A stretch of 64,000 nucleotides of DNA from an uncultured Chlamydiae bacterium (GCA_903824495.1 CAIJXB010000015.1:1-64000); one strand, 5' to 3'. Numbered from the stretch's first letter, positions 7,980 through 17,105 are shown. Numbers and translations are program-made. The notes: generated from the letters alone by a model not told the origin.

Positions 7980-8588
7980 ATGAAAAAACTTCTTTTTTTG
8001 ACCCTAGGCATCCCTCTTCTTTCTATCCGATTACAAAGTAGCGAATTCTCTACTACAGAGCTCGTCGATCTCCAAGCCTTCATCCCTCAAGTCCAAATAG
8101 ATCTTAAGTACGCTACCCCTGATAATTTTACACAGCAAGTCGTGTATACATTCCCTTGTTGCTTGCTTATCAAAGACGCCGCTTTGTATTTGAAAGATGT
8201 ACAAGCCGAGCTTGAGCCCATGGGACTTGGATTAAAGGTTTGGGATGGATTTCGACCGATGGCTGCGCAGTGGAAATTTTGGGAGCTAGTCCCTGATGAA
8301 AGATATGTAAGCAATCCTACAAAGGGAGGCAGACATACAAGAGGTACAGCTATTGATTTAACACTCATTACCAAAGATGGCGAAGAATTAGTGATGCCGT
8401 CCGCTTTTGATGACTTTAGTGAAAAGGCTCATCGCAATTATATGGAAGCTTCTGAAGAGGCTATTAAGAACCGAAAGTTGTTAGAAACAATTATGGAAAA
8501 ACATGGGTTTGTTGGACTTGCTACTGAGTGGTGGCATTTTGACTTAGCCGGCTGGGAAAATTACCCTCCACTTGATGTTACATTCTAA
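7980..8588 (+). CDS. D-alanyl-D-alanine dipeptidase, VanX/DdpX family, exported
   Basis: The product hydrolyses the dipeptide D-Ala-D-Ala. The ATG at 7980 starts a signal peptide (MKKLLFLTLGIPLLSI) and gives 202 residues, the usual family length. The M15D zinc-site motifs are complete: H119 and D126 in GGRHTRGTAIDLT, and E183 and H186 in TEWWHFD. The substrate-contacting Arg is in WDGFRP (R92). With a signal peptide it should act in the periplasm, where it could recycle D-Ala from peptidoglycan turnover rather than confer vancomycin resistance; no vanA or vanH is near. It is a single gene between two strong terminators. Confidence 0.93.
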   Translation: MKKLLFLTLGIPLLSIRLQSSEFSTTELVDLQAFIPQVQIDLKYATPDNFTQQVVYTFPCCLLIKDAALYLKDVQAELEPMGLGLKVWDGFRPMAAQWKFWELVPDERYVSNPTKGGRHTRGTAIDLTLITKDGEELVMPSAFDDFSEKAHRNYMEASEEAIKNRKLLETIMEKHGFVGLATEWWHFDLAGWENYPPLDVTF

Positions 8589-8629
8589 AAATAAGGCCCA
8601 AGTCTTCAAAGACTTGGGCCTTATTTTTT
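8588..8629. terminator. Bidirectional terminator between convergent genes
   Basis: A near-perfect palindrome (arms containing AAGGCCCAAGTCTT and its complement, 2-base loop) is flanked by A-rich and T-rich runs. It can terminate both the rightward dipeptidase gene and the leftward glyA-clpP-dapF transcript. Confidence 0.9.
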
Positions 8630-9101
8630 AAAGAGACTGGTCTTTATTGACTTCTCCGCCAAAAACAATCGAAGGCTGGCCATTTTCAACATTTAGATTA
8701 ACTGTTAGATAACCTGTTACGAAGTCTGAAAATTCTTTCCAGTCGACTAAGTCGGTGCTGAGCATGAATTCTACTTCTTCTTCATCATCTTCTTTTAGGG
8801 CTACTGCTCTTGCATAAAATGTCTGCTGAACTTGGAGCATGCCGACATTCTTGTTGTCTCCTACTAAACTCAGCAAATCACCTTTTAGAAAAAAGCTAAG
8901 AGGCAAAATCGTTTGAGATGAAAACTCAATGGCAACATCTGGATACTGCCCCATCATAAACCCATTGAAATCATCTTCAAATGTTATATTGCAAACATTG
9001 ATCACTCTTAAAGTTTCAGGTGTCTCGTCACTAAAAGCACATACACAAGAGGTCATTAAGGCGAGCGTCATCATCGCTAATTTTTTCATAGTATTATCCA
9101 T
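8628..9101 (-). CDS. Small exported protein at the end of the dapF operon
   Basis: The product (157 residues) is not a family I can name. It begins with a signal peptide (KKLAMMTLALMTSCVCAFSDE); cleavage after CVCA or lipoprotein processing at the first Cys of LMTSC are both possible. The mature part of about 130 residues is acidic, with alternating strands and a DDEEEVEF stretch. The first ATG lies 2 bp after the dapF stop, which suggests coupling; a second ATG at 9089 would give a cleaner signal peptide. I recall a hypothetical gene in the same place after dapF in Chlamydia (CT429), but homology has not been tested. Confidence 0.75.
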   Translation of the reverse strand: MDNTMKKLAMMTLALMTSCVCAFSDETPETLRVINVCNITFEDDFNGFMMGQYPDVAIEFSSQTILPLSFFLKGDLLSLVGDNKNVGMLQVQQTFYARAVALKEDDEEEVEFMLSTDLVDWKEFSDFVTGYLTVNLNVENGQPSIVFGGEVNKDQSL

Positions 9102-9103
9102 TG

Positions 9104-9895
9104 TTAAATCTCTATGCGTCCTTCAAAAACAAAGCAGGCACTTCCCTGCATTTCAATCTTTTTCCCTTCAGGAAGCTCTTTTATAGAAAACTCTAACGTA
9201 TCCCCTGATTTTGTCATAACGCGAATTGGAAGAGAGAGATTTTCTTTTTGCGAGACTACTAAAGCTGCAGCTGCAGCTCCGCTGCCGCAAGCAAGAGTTT
9301 CCCCTTCGATGCCGCGCTCATAAGTTCTCATCCGAAGAGTGCCATCAGCACCTACCTTAACAAAGTTGACATTCACACCCTCAGGCCCAAAGTGAGGATG
9401 AAATCTGATGGTGGGAGCAATGGAAGCTACAGGAACCTCTTCTAAATCTTCAACGAAAAGAACTGCGTGAGGAACCCCAGTATTTACAACATAAGCCTCA
9501 TGATCCTCAACTGTAATGCCCCAATGAAGAACTTTGGGATGAGGAAGCTGAGCTGTGATTTTATTTCCTTGGATAAAGCACGCAGCAATTGATTGCTGCG
9601 TTTCAATACGAAAGGTGTCTTCCTGGAATCCCAAATCTTTTAAATATAAAACAAGACAGCGTAGACCATTGCCACAAAAATCAGCTTCAAGTCCATCGGA
9701 GTTGAAAATCCTCATGCGAAAGTCTGCAAGTGTTGATGCTTGCAAAAGAATTAATCCGTCAGCTCCTATCCCGAAATTTCGGGAGCAGAGGAAACGGATC
9801 ATTTTTTCATCTTCAGCCGGGAAAAAACAAGATCTGTCATCGATGAGAATAAAATCGTTGCCGCTTCCCTGATATTTAAAAAAAGAGAGTTTCAA
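9104..9895 (-). CDS. dapF: Diaminopimelate epimerase
   Basis: The enzyme converts LL- to meso-diaminopimelate, the peptidoglycan cross-linking residue and lysine precursor. I choose the TTG at 9895, 4 bp after the clpP stop, because the family always begins close to the FKYQGSGNDF motif. The longer frame reaches into clpP and adds an unrelated tail. This gives 263 residues. The catalytic cysteines are C74 (DFCGNGLRC) and C203 (ACGSGAAAA). AAGGAG lies in the end of clpP upstream. It is third in the leftward glyA-clpP-dapF group, an order I recall from Chlamydia. Confidence 0.95.
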   Translation of the reverse strand: MKLSFFKYQGSGNDFILIDDRSCFFPAEDEKMIRFLCSRNFGIGADGLILLQASTLADFRMRIFNSDGLEADFCGNGLRCLVLYLKDLGFQEDTFRIETQQSIAACFIQGNKITAQLPHPKVLHWGITVEDHEAYVVNTGVPHAVLFVEDLEEVPVASIAPTIRFHPHFGPEGVNVNFVKVGADGTLRMRTYERGIEGETLACGSGAAAAALVVSQKENLSLPIRVMTKSGDTLEFSIKELPEGKKIEMQGSACFVFEGRIEI

Positions 9896-9899
9896 AGAA

Positions 9900-10496
9900 T
9901 TATGAAATCTCCTTGAAGTTAGAAACGATCTTATCAAGAAGCCCAAAATCACGAGCTTCGTGAGCGCTCATCCATGTATCGCGATCGATCGCTTTATCGA
10001 TGTACTGATAGTCTCTTTTTGTTGCATCGACATACATTTGAACAAGAGCTCTACGTGTTTTTAACATCTCTTTTGCTTGGATGTCTAAATCTGTTGCTTG
10101 TCCTCGAATGAGTCCATGAATAGAGGGTTGGTGGATCATGATGCGCGCATTAGGCGTTGCAAATCGTTTGCCAGGAGCTGCACACAAGCTCAAAATAGAG
10201 CCCATAGAAGCGGCTAAACCTGTAACGAGCGTTGTAACAGGGGAAGAAATCATTTTGATCTGATCCCAAATCGCAAGACCTGAGTCCACAGATCCTCCTG
10301 GGGAATTGATCACAAACAAAATCGGCTTACCAGGATTTGTGAGCTCCAAATACCACAATTTACGAATGATGTCTTTAGCTGTGTCTCCGTCGACGCCATC
10401 AGAGAGAAAAATACGACGGGACTGCAGAAGAACCTCATCGATTTTCTCCTCAATGCCTTTTGTTTTTTTCTCCGGCCCTTTTTCTTCGTGTTCCAT
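9900..10496 (-). CDS. clpP: ATP-dependent Clp protease proteolytic subunit
   Basis: The product (198 residues) is the serine peptidase subunit that forms the degradation chamber fed by ClpX or ClpC. Visible features are the [11 protein letters not shown] oxyanion strand, nucleophile S97 in GLAASMGS, H122 in MIHQPS and the catalytic Asp in IDRDTWMSA (171-173). The ATG at 10496 is preceded by AAGGAGATCTC, an excellent ribosome binding site. Chlamydiae have two ClpP paralogues; this one sits in the conserved glyA-clpP-dapF context, as ClpP1 does in Chlamydia. Confidence 0.96.
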   Translation of the reverse strand: MEHEEKGPEKKTKGIEEKIDEVLLQSRRIFLSDGVDGDTAKDIIRKLWYLELTNPGKPILFVINSPGGSVDSGLAIWDQIKMISSPVTTLVTGLAASMGSILSLCAAPGKRFATPNARIMIHQPSIHGLIRGQATDLDIQAKEMLKTRRALVQMYVDATKRDYQYIDKAIDRDTWMSAHEARDFGLLDKIVSNFKEIS

Positions 10497-10526
10497 GAGA
10501 TCTCCTTTACGTGTTTTAGGTAATTT

Positions 10527-11993
10527 TTAATCAATAATCAGTTCAGGGTATAGAGGGAACCTTTTTAACAGATCCTCGCCTCTTTGTAAAATGCTTTTAA
10601 GAACTTTAGGATCTATTTCTACTTCACTTCCCTTTTCACTAGAAAGCGGTTTTGTTGCTTTTAAAAGAGTGACAATACAATCAGCAATCTCTTCCATCTC
10701 TTTTTCTTTCATTCCCAAAGTGGTCAAAGCTGGCGTTCCTATTCGGATTCCTGATGCATGCCAAGCTCCGTTGCTATCAAAAGGCACGACATTGCGGTTC
10801 ACCGTGAAAAAGGCTCTTGTAAGCGCCATTTCAGCTTGTCTACCAGTCAAACCAAAACTTTGAGCTACATTGAACACAAGTAAATGGTTGTCTGTTCCGC
10901 CCGTTACAACTTGAACTCCCTTAGTAACTAAAGAAGCTGCCAAATGTTTGGCATTACAAATCACTTGTCTAGCATAGCTCCTAAAATCCGCTGTTTGCGC
11001 TTCTTTAAATGCTACAGCCTTTGCTGCGATGACATGAGGAAGCGGCCCTCCTAAGATGATCGGACATCCCTTGTTCACCGTATCTTTGAACTCGCTTGTA
11101 CAAAGAACAATCCCTCCGCGAGGGCCTCTTAATGTTTTATGAGTTGTTGATGTCACAATGTGAGCATAAGGAATAGGATTGAACTCCCCTTCCATTGCCT
11201 TTCCAGCTACTAGACCTGCAAAGTGAGCCATATCCACGAGCAGTACCGCTCCTACGCTGTCTGCGATTTCTCTCATCTTTGCAAAGCTAATCAATCTTGA
11301 ATACGACGAATATCCAGCAACCAAGATCAAAGGCTTTTCTTTTTTCACCTGTGCAGCAAGCGCTGCGTAATCAATAAGTCCTGTAGCTTTATCCACATCA
11401 TATGTGACCGATTGCATCATCTTAGCAGATACGTTATGGCGATAGCCGTGGGTCAAGTGCCCACCAGAGCCAAGAGCTAACCCCATGATCTTTTGGTTAA
11501 CTAAGACTTTACGAACCTTCTCATATTCTTCAGGAGATAGTTCATCAACCGTTTTCTTTTCTAAAAGAGCCACCTCTTTCGCTTGTACTCTTTGAATGAT
11601 AATAGACCAGTACGCTACTAGGTTAGCATCGGCGCCCGAATGGGGCTGAACATAAGCGTGCTCACATCCAAAAAGGGCCTTTAACTCTTGCACGGCCAAG
11701 TCTTCGATGGCATCGACATTTTCACATCCGGCATAGAATCTACGGCCCGGGAACCCTTCTGCATACTTATCTGTTAGCAAATTGCCCATAGCAAGCTGAA
11801 CAGCTAAGGAAGAATAGTTTTCAGAAGCGATGAGTTTTAAATGAGATCTTTGATCTTTGAGCTCCTGGATGATCTTCTCGACCACTAAAGGATTTTGCTC
11901 CCCTACATGGTCTAAAGCGGCTAGATAAGCGATCGTAGCTTTAGAGCGTTTAGCCTCAGGAACCTTATTAAAATATTTTTCAAGATGAGCCAT
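10527..11993 (-). CDS. glyA: Serine hydroxymethyltransferase
   Basis: This PLP enzyme interconverts serine and glycine while loading tetrahydrofolate with a one-carbon unit. In chlamydiae it is also reported to supply alanine racemase activity. The PLP lysine is in TSTTHKTLRGPRGG, and the fold-type I motifs SGADAN and LVDMAHFAGLVAG are present. A GTG two codons upstream is in frame, but AGAGG lies 7 bp before the ATG at 11993, so I use the ATG (488 residues). That is longer than the E. coli enzyme (417) because of an extended N-terminus and an insertion near VALLEKKTVDELSPEEYEKV. Confidence 0.95.
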   Translation of the reverse strand: MAHLEKYFNKVPEAKRSKATIAYLAALDHVGEQNPLVVEKIIQELKDQRSHLKLIASENYSSLAVQLAMGNLLTDKYAEGFPGRRFYAGCENVDAIEDLAVQELKALFGCEHAYVQPHSGADANLVAYWSIIIQRVQAKEVALLEKKTVDELSPEEYEKVRKVLVNQKIMGLALGSGGHLTHGYRHNVSAKMMQSVTYDVDKATGLIDYAALAAQVKKEKPLILVAGYSSYSRLISFAKMREIADSVGAVLLVDMAHFAGLVAGKAMEGEFNPIPYAHIVTSTTHKTLRGPRGGIVLCTSEFKDTVNKGCPIILGGPLPHVIAAKAVAFKEAQTADFRSYARQVICNAKHLAASLVTKGVQVVTGGTDNHLLVFNVAQSFGLTGRQAEMALTRAFFTVNRNVVPFDSNGAWHASGIRIGTPALTTLGMKEKEMEEIADCIVTLLKATKPLSSEKGSEVEIDPKVLKSILQRGEDLLKRFPLYPELIID

Positions 11994-12107
11994 ATCCACA
12001 CCTCTTTTGTCTTTTTTTTAAAAAGTCACTATGGCAGAAACCGATTATCTCGTCGACTGGGAATTTACGGTTTCCCCTCCTTAAAACAGGGTGAAACATT
12101 TTTTTAC

Positions 12108-12135
12108 TTGAGGTATATTGCTGTAAGAGGATAAT
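12108..12135 (+). promoter_or_regulatory. Likely sigma-70-type promoter for the zinc-ribbon gene
   Basis: TTGAGG and GATAAT are separated by 16 bp and lie 45 bp before the ATG at 12181, in the divergent gap after glyA. Both boxes are close to consensus. The prediction rests on motif match only. Confidence 0.5.
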
Positions 12136-12180
12136 GTTGGCGAAACTCTTTACATTTAATCCAACTTACGAGAAATCCAA

Positions 12181-12954
12181 ATGCAAGAAGCCCTTAAGGT
12201 CATTGTCGACATACAAGAGCTGGACATGAAAATGATCCGCTTAATGCGTCTTAAAAAAGAACGTCAAAGAGAACTTGAGCAAATTGAGTCTCTTCGTAAA
12301 GAACTTTATCTACAGTTTTCTGACAAGGAAACGGAGATCAAAGAACTCGGCACCACGATTCAGCAGCAAGAGCAAAAGCTTCAAGAGATTACGACTCGTA
12401 TTAAGAAGCTCGAAACTCAACAATCGAACATCAAAAAAGTCGATGAGTTCAATGCCCTGACGCTCGAAACGACGGCTGCGGAACGAGAAAAAGTCACAAT
12501 GGAACAAAAGCTCTCTGACCTTGTTGATAAAAAGGTCTCTGAAGAAGAGCTTTTGGAAAGGATTCAAAGCAGCCTTAAAAACTCTGAAGAGAGCAGCAAA
12601 GACCTCGAAAAAGAGATCAGAGCTAGTATCGTTCTTATCAATGAGGAAGGCTCTCATTTAAAAGCAAAAAGAGACGCAATTGCAAAAGATGCAAACCCTG
12701 AATTTCTTCGAATCTACGAAAGGCTTCTTAAGAACAAGAAAGACCGCGTTGTAGTGCCGATTGAAAACAGAACCTGCAGCGGATGCCACATCGTTTTGAC
12801 TGCTCAACATGAGAATTTAGTGAGAAAAGGGGAAAACCTTGTTTTCTGCGAACATTGCTCTCGCGTCCACTACTGGCAAGAGGGAGAAAATGCAGAAGGA
12901 GCTGATGCTTCTCAAGCAAAACGCAGACGAAGAAGAAAACTCGCTAGCTCATAA
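12181..12954 (+). CDS. CT398/CdsZ-like coiled-coil protein with C-terminal zinc ribbon
   Basis: The 257-residue product has a long antiparallel coiled coil (about residues 15-185, rich in Glu, Lys and Gln heptads) followed by a C4 zinc ribbon with C199-x2-C202 and C223-x2-C226, then a basic tail (KRRRRRK). This architecture matches the DUF164 zinc-ribbon family. The Chlamydia trachomatis member, CT398, has been reported to bind sigma-54 and type III secretion proteins. A similar adaptor role is inferred here. A putative promoter lies at 12108-12135, and the RNase P RNA gene begins 17 bp after the stop. Confidence 0.85.
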   Translation: MQEALKVIVDIQELDMKMIRLMRLKKERQRELEQIESLRKELYLQFSDKETEIKELGTTIQQQEQKLQEITTRIKKLETQQSNIKKVDEFNALTLETTAAEREKVTMEQKLSDLVDKKVSEEELLERIQSSLKNSEESSKDLEKEIRASIVLINEEGSHLKAKRDAIAKDANPEFLRIYERLLKNKKDRVVVPIENRTCSGCHIVLTAQHENLVRKGENLVFCEHCSRVHYWQEGENAEGADASQAKRRRRRKLASS

Positions 12955-12970
12955 TATATTTTTTTAAAAA

Positions 12971-13333
12971 GGGAAAGCAGGCAGTCGCTGCCGGGAATTT
13001 GCTTGTCAAACAACCGGGAGAGGAAAGTCTGGACTTCACAGGAGCAGATACCAGTGAAAGACTGGGGGCCGTAAGGCTACGGAAAGTGTAACAGAAAACA
13101 GGCCGCTTCTTTAACGAGAAGACAGGATGAAAAAGGCATTTTATTGAAATGCACGATCTGCAGAGATGCAGGTTTGATACAAACCCTATCTGAAGCAAGA
13201 AGAAAAGAGCATAAAAACTTTCGCTCCGGAAGGCTCTTAAAAATCGCTTGAGGGACTTGGTGACAAGTCCCCTAGAAGAATGACCGCCAATGTCTCGCAA
13301 GGGACATAACAAGATCCGGCTTATCGTTTTCCC
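12971..13333 (+). ncRNA. rnpB: RNase P RNA (bacterial type A)
   Basis: The catalytic RNA of RNase P trims the 5' leader of pre-tRNAs. Conserved elements appear in order: GAGGAAAGTCTGGACTTC (CR-I), GTAACAGAAAAC, the GAAGCAAG segment, CGCTTGAGGGAC, CTAGAAGAATGACCGCC, and the 3' pseudoknot strand ATAACAAGATCCGGCTTATC. The ends pair as P1 (GGGAAA with TTTTCCC). At the place where the CCA-contacting GGU of loop L15 would align there is instead a small hairpin, GGTTT-GATAC-AAACC (13171-13185). This fits the loss of this contact reported for chlamydiae, whose tRNA genes lack CCA. Confidence 0.93.
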
Positions 13334-13360
13334 TTTTACTTTTTAGCAAAGGCTTTTGTC

Positions 13361-14503
13361 ATGCCTCCGTTAAGTGACCAAACTCTCCTCCAAGCGCTTC
13401 AAACTAAACAAGGTCATAGGATCCTCCACTTGCAAGGAACACCCTTTGAAATGGGATTGCAACATGGAACTCTTTTAAAAGACCTCATCCAAGAAAACAT
13501 CAGAAAATACCTTAAGACTCCTTCGCCAAATCTCCTAGAGCACGGCGCAGACCGCATGGAAGAATTTACGAAAGCAATTCCTCGCATTACTTCTTACATT
13601 CCACAAAAGTACATCGAAGAAATGAAAGGAATGGCACAAGGAGCTGATGTCCCCTTCCACGACATTTTACTTTTAAACTTATTCCCCGAAATGTTTCATT
13701 GCTGCGTGATTACAGCATCTCATGAAGCCTCATACGATAAAACCTTATATCACGCAAGAGTCTTGGACTATTCTGCAGGAAAAGACCTTCAATCTTCAGC
13801 TGTTTTGATTGCAGCAAAACCAAACGATGGCTTTGCGTTCATGAATATCACCTACGCCGGATTCATCGGCAGCGTGACAGGAATGAGCGAAGCAAAAATC
13901 GCCATTGGAGAAATCGGAGGACAAGGATACGGCAACTGGGACGGAATGCCGATGTCGTTCCTATTACGCTCTATCTTAGAAGAAGCTAAAACGCTAGAAG
14001 ATGCAAAAGAGATTTTAACAAAAACTCCAAGAACCTGTGAATACTATTACGTTATATCTGATGGCAAAACACAAGAAGCATTTTCTTGCTACGCAACAAA
14101 TTCTCAAATCCAGTTCATCTCTCCAAACGAAAACTACTCAATTTCTCCACCTTCTCAAGAAGGACTTGATCTCGTAGTTGAAAAGGGACTAAGCACAAAT
14201 CCTAATTCTATCTTTTTCAAACAACCAAAAGACACTCTTCTTTTAACAGGGCTTTCCTCACCGGAGAGATATCCAGTTCTTTTAGAAAGGATGGAATCGA
14301 AATGGGGTAGTGTGGATGAACAAGTTTTGATGGATGCTATACAAAGGCCCGTCTCCAAAGAATCTAATCTTCATAATGCTATCTTTCATCCAACTTCCTT
14401 GACACTGTGGGTGTCTCATGCGGGAATGAATGGAGAGCCGGCTTGCAATCAGCCCTACGTAAAATTTACGTATGAGGAATTAGCTTGCGGGTTCTTGGTC
14501 TAA
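13361..14503 (+). CDS. C45/acyl-transferase-like N-terminal-nucleophile hydrolase
   Basis: The 380-residue product resembles the AAT (penicillin acyltransferase, peptidase C45) family of Ntn hydrolases. It shows GTPFEMGLQHGTLL near the N-terminus, a Cys-rich autoprocessing site (MFHCCVITA, about residues 116-121) whose Cys would become the nucleophile, and then HARVLDYSAG in place of the family's RNLDW-like motif. MNITYAGFIGSVTGMSE and an Asn/Gly-rich GNWDGMPMSFLLR follow. No signal peptide is evident. The natural substrate is unknown; amide or peptide cleavage is inferred from the family. The 3' end overlaps the convergent xerC by 24 bp. Confidence 0.8.
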   Translation: MPPLSDQTLLQALQTKQGHRILHLQGTPFEMGLQHGTLLKDLIQENIRKYLKTPSPNLLEHGADRMEEFTKAIPRITSYIPQKYIEEMKGMAQGADVPFHDILLLNLFPEMFHCCVITASHEASYDKTLYHARVLDYSAGKDLQSSAVLIAAKPNDGFAFMNITYAGFIGSVTGMSEAKIAIGEIGGQGYGNWDGMPMSFLLRSILEEAKTLEDAKEILTKTPRTCEYYYVISDGKTQEAFSCYATNSQIQFISPNENYSISPPSQEGLDLVVEKGLSTNPNSIFFKQPKDTLLLTGLSSPERYPVLLERMESKWGSVDEQVLMDAIQRPVSKESNLHNAIFHPTSLTLWVSHAGMNGEPACNQPYVKFTYEELACGFLV

Positions 14504-15424
14504 AAAAGCTCTTGGATGAGCTTTTTCATACACTTCTTTCTTTAATCTCGAAGACACTTTGGTATAGATGGTAGTTGTGGCAAGTGAGCTATGGCCCAAA
14601 AGAACCTGGATGGTTTTTAGGTCCATCCCCTTTTCAAGCCAGTGGGTTGCAATCGTGTGACGGATCGTGTGGGGCGTGATCCTTTCGACCAATCCACTTC
14701 CCTTCAAATACTCTTGAAAATGGCGATCAATCGATCTTGGGGTCAGCCTTTTACCCCATTTATTTAAAAAAAGAGCTTCGGGGTCTTTTTCCGCCTGGTG
14801 CTCTTTGCTATCTGAAAAGCGCGCCGGATCTTTTAGGTAGCGAGAAATCCATCCGGCTGCGCTTTCTGTGATGGGAAGGACTCTTTCTTTTCGCCCTTTA
14901 CCCATAACCCTTACTGTAAAATTTCTTAGATCTATGTGGGGGCGGCTTAAACCTACAAGCTCACTCATACGAAGACCTGAGCTATAAAAAAGCTCCATGA
15001 TACATCTGTCTCTAAGTCCTAAATAAGACGTAAGATCTGGTTGGGAAAAGAGTCTTTCCACCTGGTCATAGGAGATAAAGACAGGAATATTTTTTTCAAG
15101 TTTAGGACTTTCGATCTCATCGATGGGATTTTCTGATAAAACGCCTTCTTTAATGAGGTATTTAAAAAAAGAGCGCAGCGATGAAAGCCTGCGAAGAACA
15201 GTCCTTTTTTTAGCAAGTTTGGCATGAAGATCGGCAAGATACCCCCTCATAATCCGCTTATTAAGGGCTTTAAGTGGGACATTTTCATCTTTAGTAAACT
15301 CCGCTGCAAATTTTTGAAAGATCACAAGATCAAGTTCATAGTTCCGAAGCGTGTGCTGGGAGGCTTGTTTTACAACCTTCAAATACTGCAAATAATTTTC
15401 TTTATGCTTAATAAAATCTTCCAT
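14480..15424 (-). CDS. xerC: Tyrosine recombinase XerC
   Basis: The 314-residue product has the N-terminal SAM-like DNA-binding domain (HTLRNYELDL, SSLRSFFKYL) and the catalytic domain with R (SGLRMSELVGL), K (MGKGRKER), H-x-x-R (TPHTIRHTIA), H (LLGHSS) and the nucleophilic Tyr (TTTIYTKV). XerC with XerD resolves chromosome dimers at dif. I call it XerC rather than XerD because it lies head-to-head with an ABC-F gene, an arrangement I recall for xerC in Chlamydia. The paralogue cannot be excluded from sequence alone. Confidence 0.9.
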   Translation of the reverse strand: MEDFIKHKENYLQYLKVVKQASQHTLRNYELDLVIFQKFAAEFTKDENVPLKALNKRIMRGYLADLHAKLAKKRTVLRRLSSLRSFFKYLIKEGVLSENPIDEIESPKLEKNIPVFISYDQVERLFSQPDLTSYLGLRDRCIMELFYSSGLRMSELVGLSRPHIDLRNFTVRVMGKGRKERVLPITESAAGWISRYLKDPARFSDSKEHQAEKDPEALFLNKWGKRLTPRSIDRHFQEYLKGSGLVERITPHTIRHTIATHWLEKGMDLKTIQVLLGHSSLATTTIYTKVSSRLKKEVYEKAHPRAFLDQEPAS

Positions 15425-15511
15425 CAGCCTCTCTATAGCAAACTTTTCTTGTCTACCTTTTCTTCTTATGCTAAAATGCCTGGTAATTTTTTAAAAGAAG
15501 ATGTGACGTTT

Positions 15512-17095
15512 ATGATTACTTTATCCAGTGTTTCTAAGAAGATCGGTGCAAGAACTTTATTTGATGGCGTAAGCGTCACTTTCAGTCCAGGGAACCATTA
15601 CGGTTTGACCGGACCTAACGGAGCTGGGAAATCCACCCTTCTAAAAATCGTTATGGGTCTTGAAGAGCCAACAAGCGGAACAGTTACCCTGCCAAGCAAA
15701 GTGGGATACTTAAAACAAAACATTGAAGATTTTAAGGATCAAAGACTCGTTGATGTCGTGATCATGGGAAATCCCCGTCTTTGGAAAGCTTTAGAGGAAA
15801 GAGACGCCCTTTATGAAGTCGAGATGACCGACGAAGTCGGTATCCGCCTTGGGGAGCTTGAAGAGATCGTCGGAGAAGAAGATGGATATACTGCTGAATC
15901 AGATGCTGAAGTTCTTCTTTCTGGAATGGGTATTCAAGAAGAGTTTTATCTTAAAAAAATGCATTCGATTCCAACAGACCAGCAGTTTAAAGTGATGCTG
16001 TGCCAAGCTCTTTTTGGGAACCCTCCAGCTCTCATCTTGGATGAACCTACAAACCACCTTGACTTAGAATCTATCGGTTGGCTCGAAAGCTTTTTACATT
16101 CCTATAATGGGGTACTCGTTGTCGTCAGCCATGATAGACACTTCTTAAATGCCGTAACAACTCATACTGCGGACATCGACTACGAAACTTTGATCATCTA
16201 TCCAGGTAACTACGATCAGATGCTTGTCACGAAAACAGCTGCTAGAGAGAGAACCGAAGAAGAGAACAAATCAAAAGAGAAAAAAGCTGCGCAGCTCAAA
16301 GAGTTCGTTGCGAAGTTCGGAGCCGGAACAAGAGCGAGCCAAGTACAGTCTCGTATTCGAGAAATCGATAGACTCCAACCCCAAGATCTTAAAAAATCTA
16401 ACATCCAACGTCCTTATATCCGTTTCTATCCCCCAGAAAAAGCGCCAGGACAGATCATCTTTAAAATAGAAAACCTATCTAAAGGTTATGATGCAAAACA
16501 GGTGATAAAGGACTTAAGCTTTGAAGTGCAAAGAGGCGATAAAATCGCAGTCCTAGGGAACAACGGTAAAGGGAAAACAACCCTTTTAAAACTCTTAGCC
16601 GACGTTTTAGTTCAAGACGCAGGAAAAGTAGAAGTAGGACATCAAGTGCAAATCGGCTACATGCCGCAAAACCACTCTGAGTGGATCGATAAAAAAAGCA
16701 CAAAAGAAGCATTTGAATGGCTCAAAGAACAAAGAGCTGGAATCTACGACCAAGACATCCGCAGTATCTTAGGAAAAATGCTCTTTGGCGGAGATGACGC
16801 CTTTAAATCTATTTCAAAGCTCTCCGGAGGAGAAACAGCCCGCCTTTTAATCGGCAGACTCATGCTCTGTAACTTCAACGTCTTGATTTTGGATGAGCCT
16901 AACAACCACTTAGACCTTGAAGCCGTGTCAGCTCTTGCTTGGGCTTTGGAAGATTTTAAGGGAACTGTAGTCCTCGCTAGCCATGACCGTGACCTCGTTC
17001 AGAGATCTGCAAACAAGCTCATTGTCTTTGAAGAGGACTCTGTCCGATTCTTTGATGGCAAGCTTGATGAATACATGTCTATCCACAAAAAATAA
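15512..17095 (+). CDS. ABC-F ATPase, YbiT-like
   Basis: The ATG at 15512 is chosen because the ABC domain starts immediately (MITLSSVSKKIGARTLFDGVS). The frame is open much further upstream but there it overlaps xerC. This gives 527 residues, the size of YbiT (530). Two ABC domains without membrane helices are joined by a charged linker. Domain 1 has GPNGAGKST and ILDEPTNHLD but a degenerate signature (TDQQFKVML). Domain 2 has GNNGKGKTT, LSGGE and ILDEPNNHLD with Asn for the usual Thr. ABC-F proteins act on the ribosome rather than in transport. YbiT-type members are least well understood, so translation quality control is inferred. Confidence 0.92.
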   Translation: MITLSSVSKKIGARTLFDGVSVTFSPGNHYGLTGPNGAGKSTLLKIVMGLEEPTSGTVTLPSKVGYLKQNIEDFKDQRLVDVVIMGNPRLWKALEERDALYEVEMTDEVGIRLGELEEIVGEEDGYTAESDAEVLLSGMGIQEEFYLKKMHSIPTDQQFKVMLCQALFGNPPALILDEPTNHLDLESIGWLESFLHSYNGVLVVVSHDRHFLNAVTTHTADIDYETLIIYPGNYDQMLVTKTAARERTEEENKSKEKKAAQLKEFVAKFGAGTRASQVQSRIREIDRLQPQDLKKSNIQRPYIRFYPPEKAPGQIIFKIENLSKGYDAKQVIKDLSFEVQRGDKIAVLGNNGKGKTTLLKLLADVLVQDAGKVEVGHQVQIGYMPQNHSEWIDKKSTKEAFEWLKEQRAGIYDQDIRSILGKMLFGGDDAFKSISKLSGGETARLLIGRLMLCNFNVLILDEPNNHLDLEAVSALAWALEDFKGTVVLASHDRDLVQRSANKLIVFEEDSVRFFDGKLDEYMSIHKK

Positions 17096-17105
17096 TCTAG
17101 AAAAA

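Noticed and set aside
12944-13312. 122-codon leftward open frame
   Set aside because: It is antisense to the RNase P RNA gene, whose conserved elements explain the sequence.
15224-15511. N-terminal extension of the ABC-F protein
   Set aside because: The extra 96 codons overlap xerC on the other strand and precede the conserved domain start; the ATG at 15512 fits the family length.
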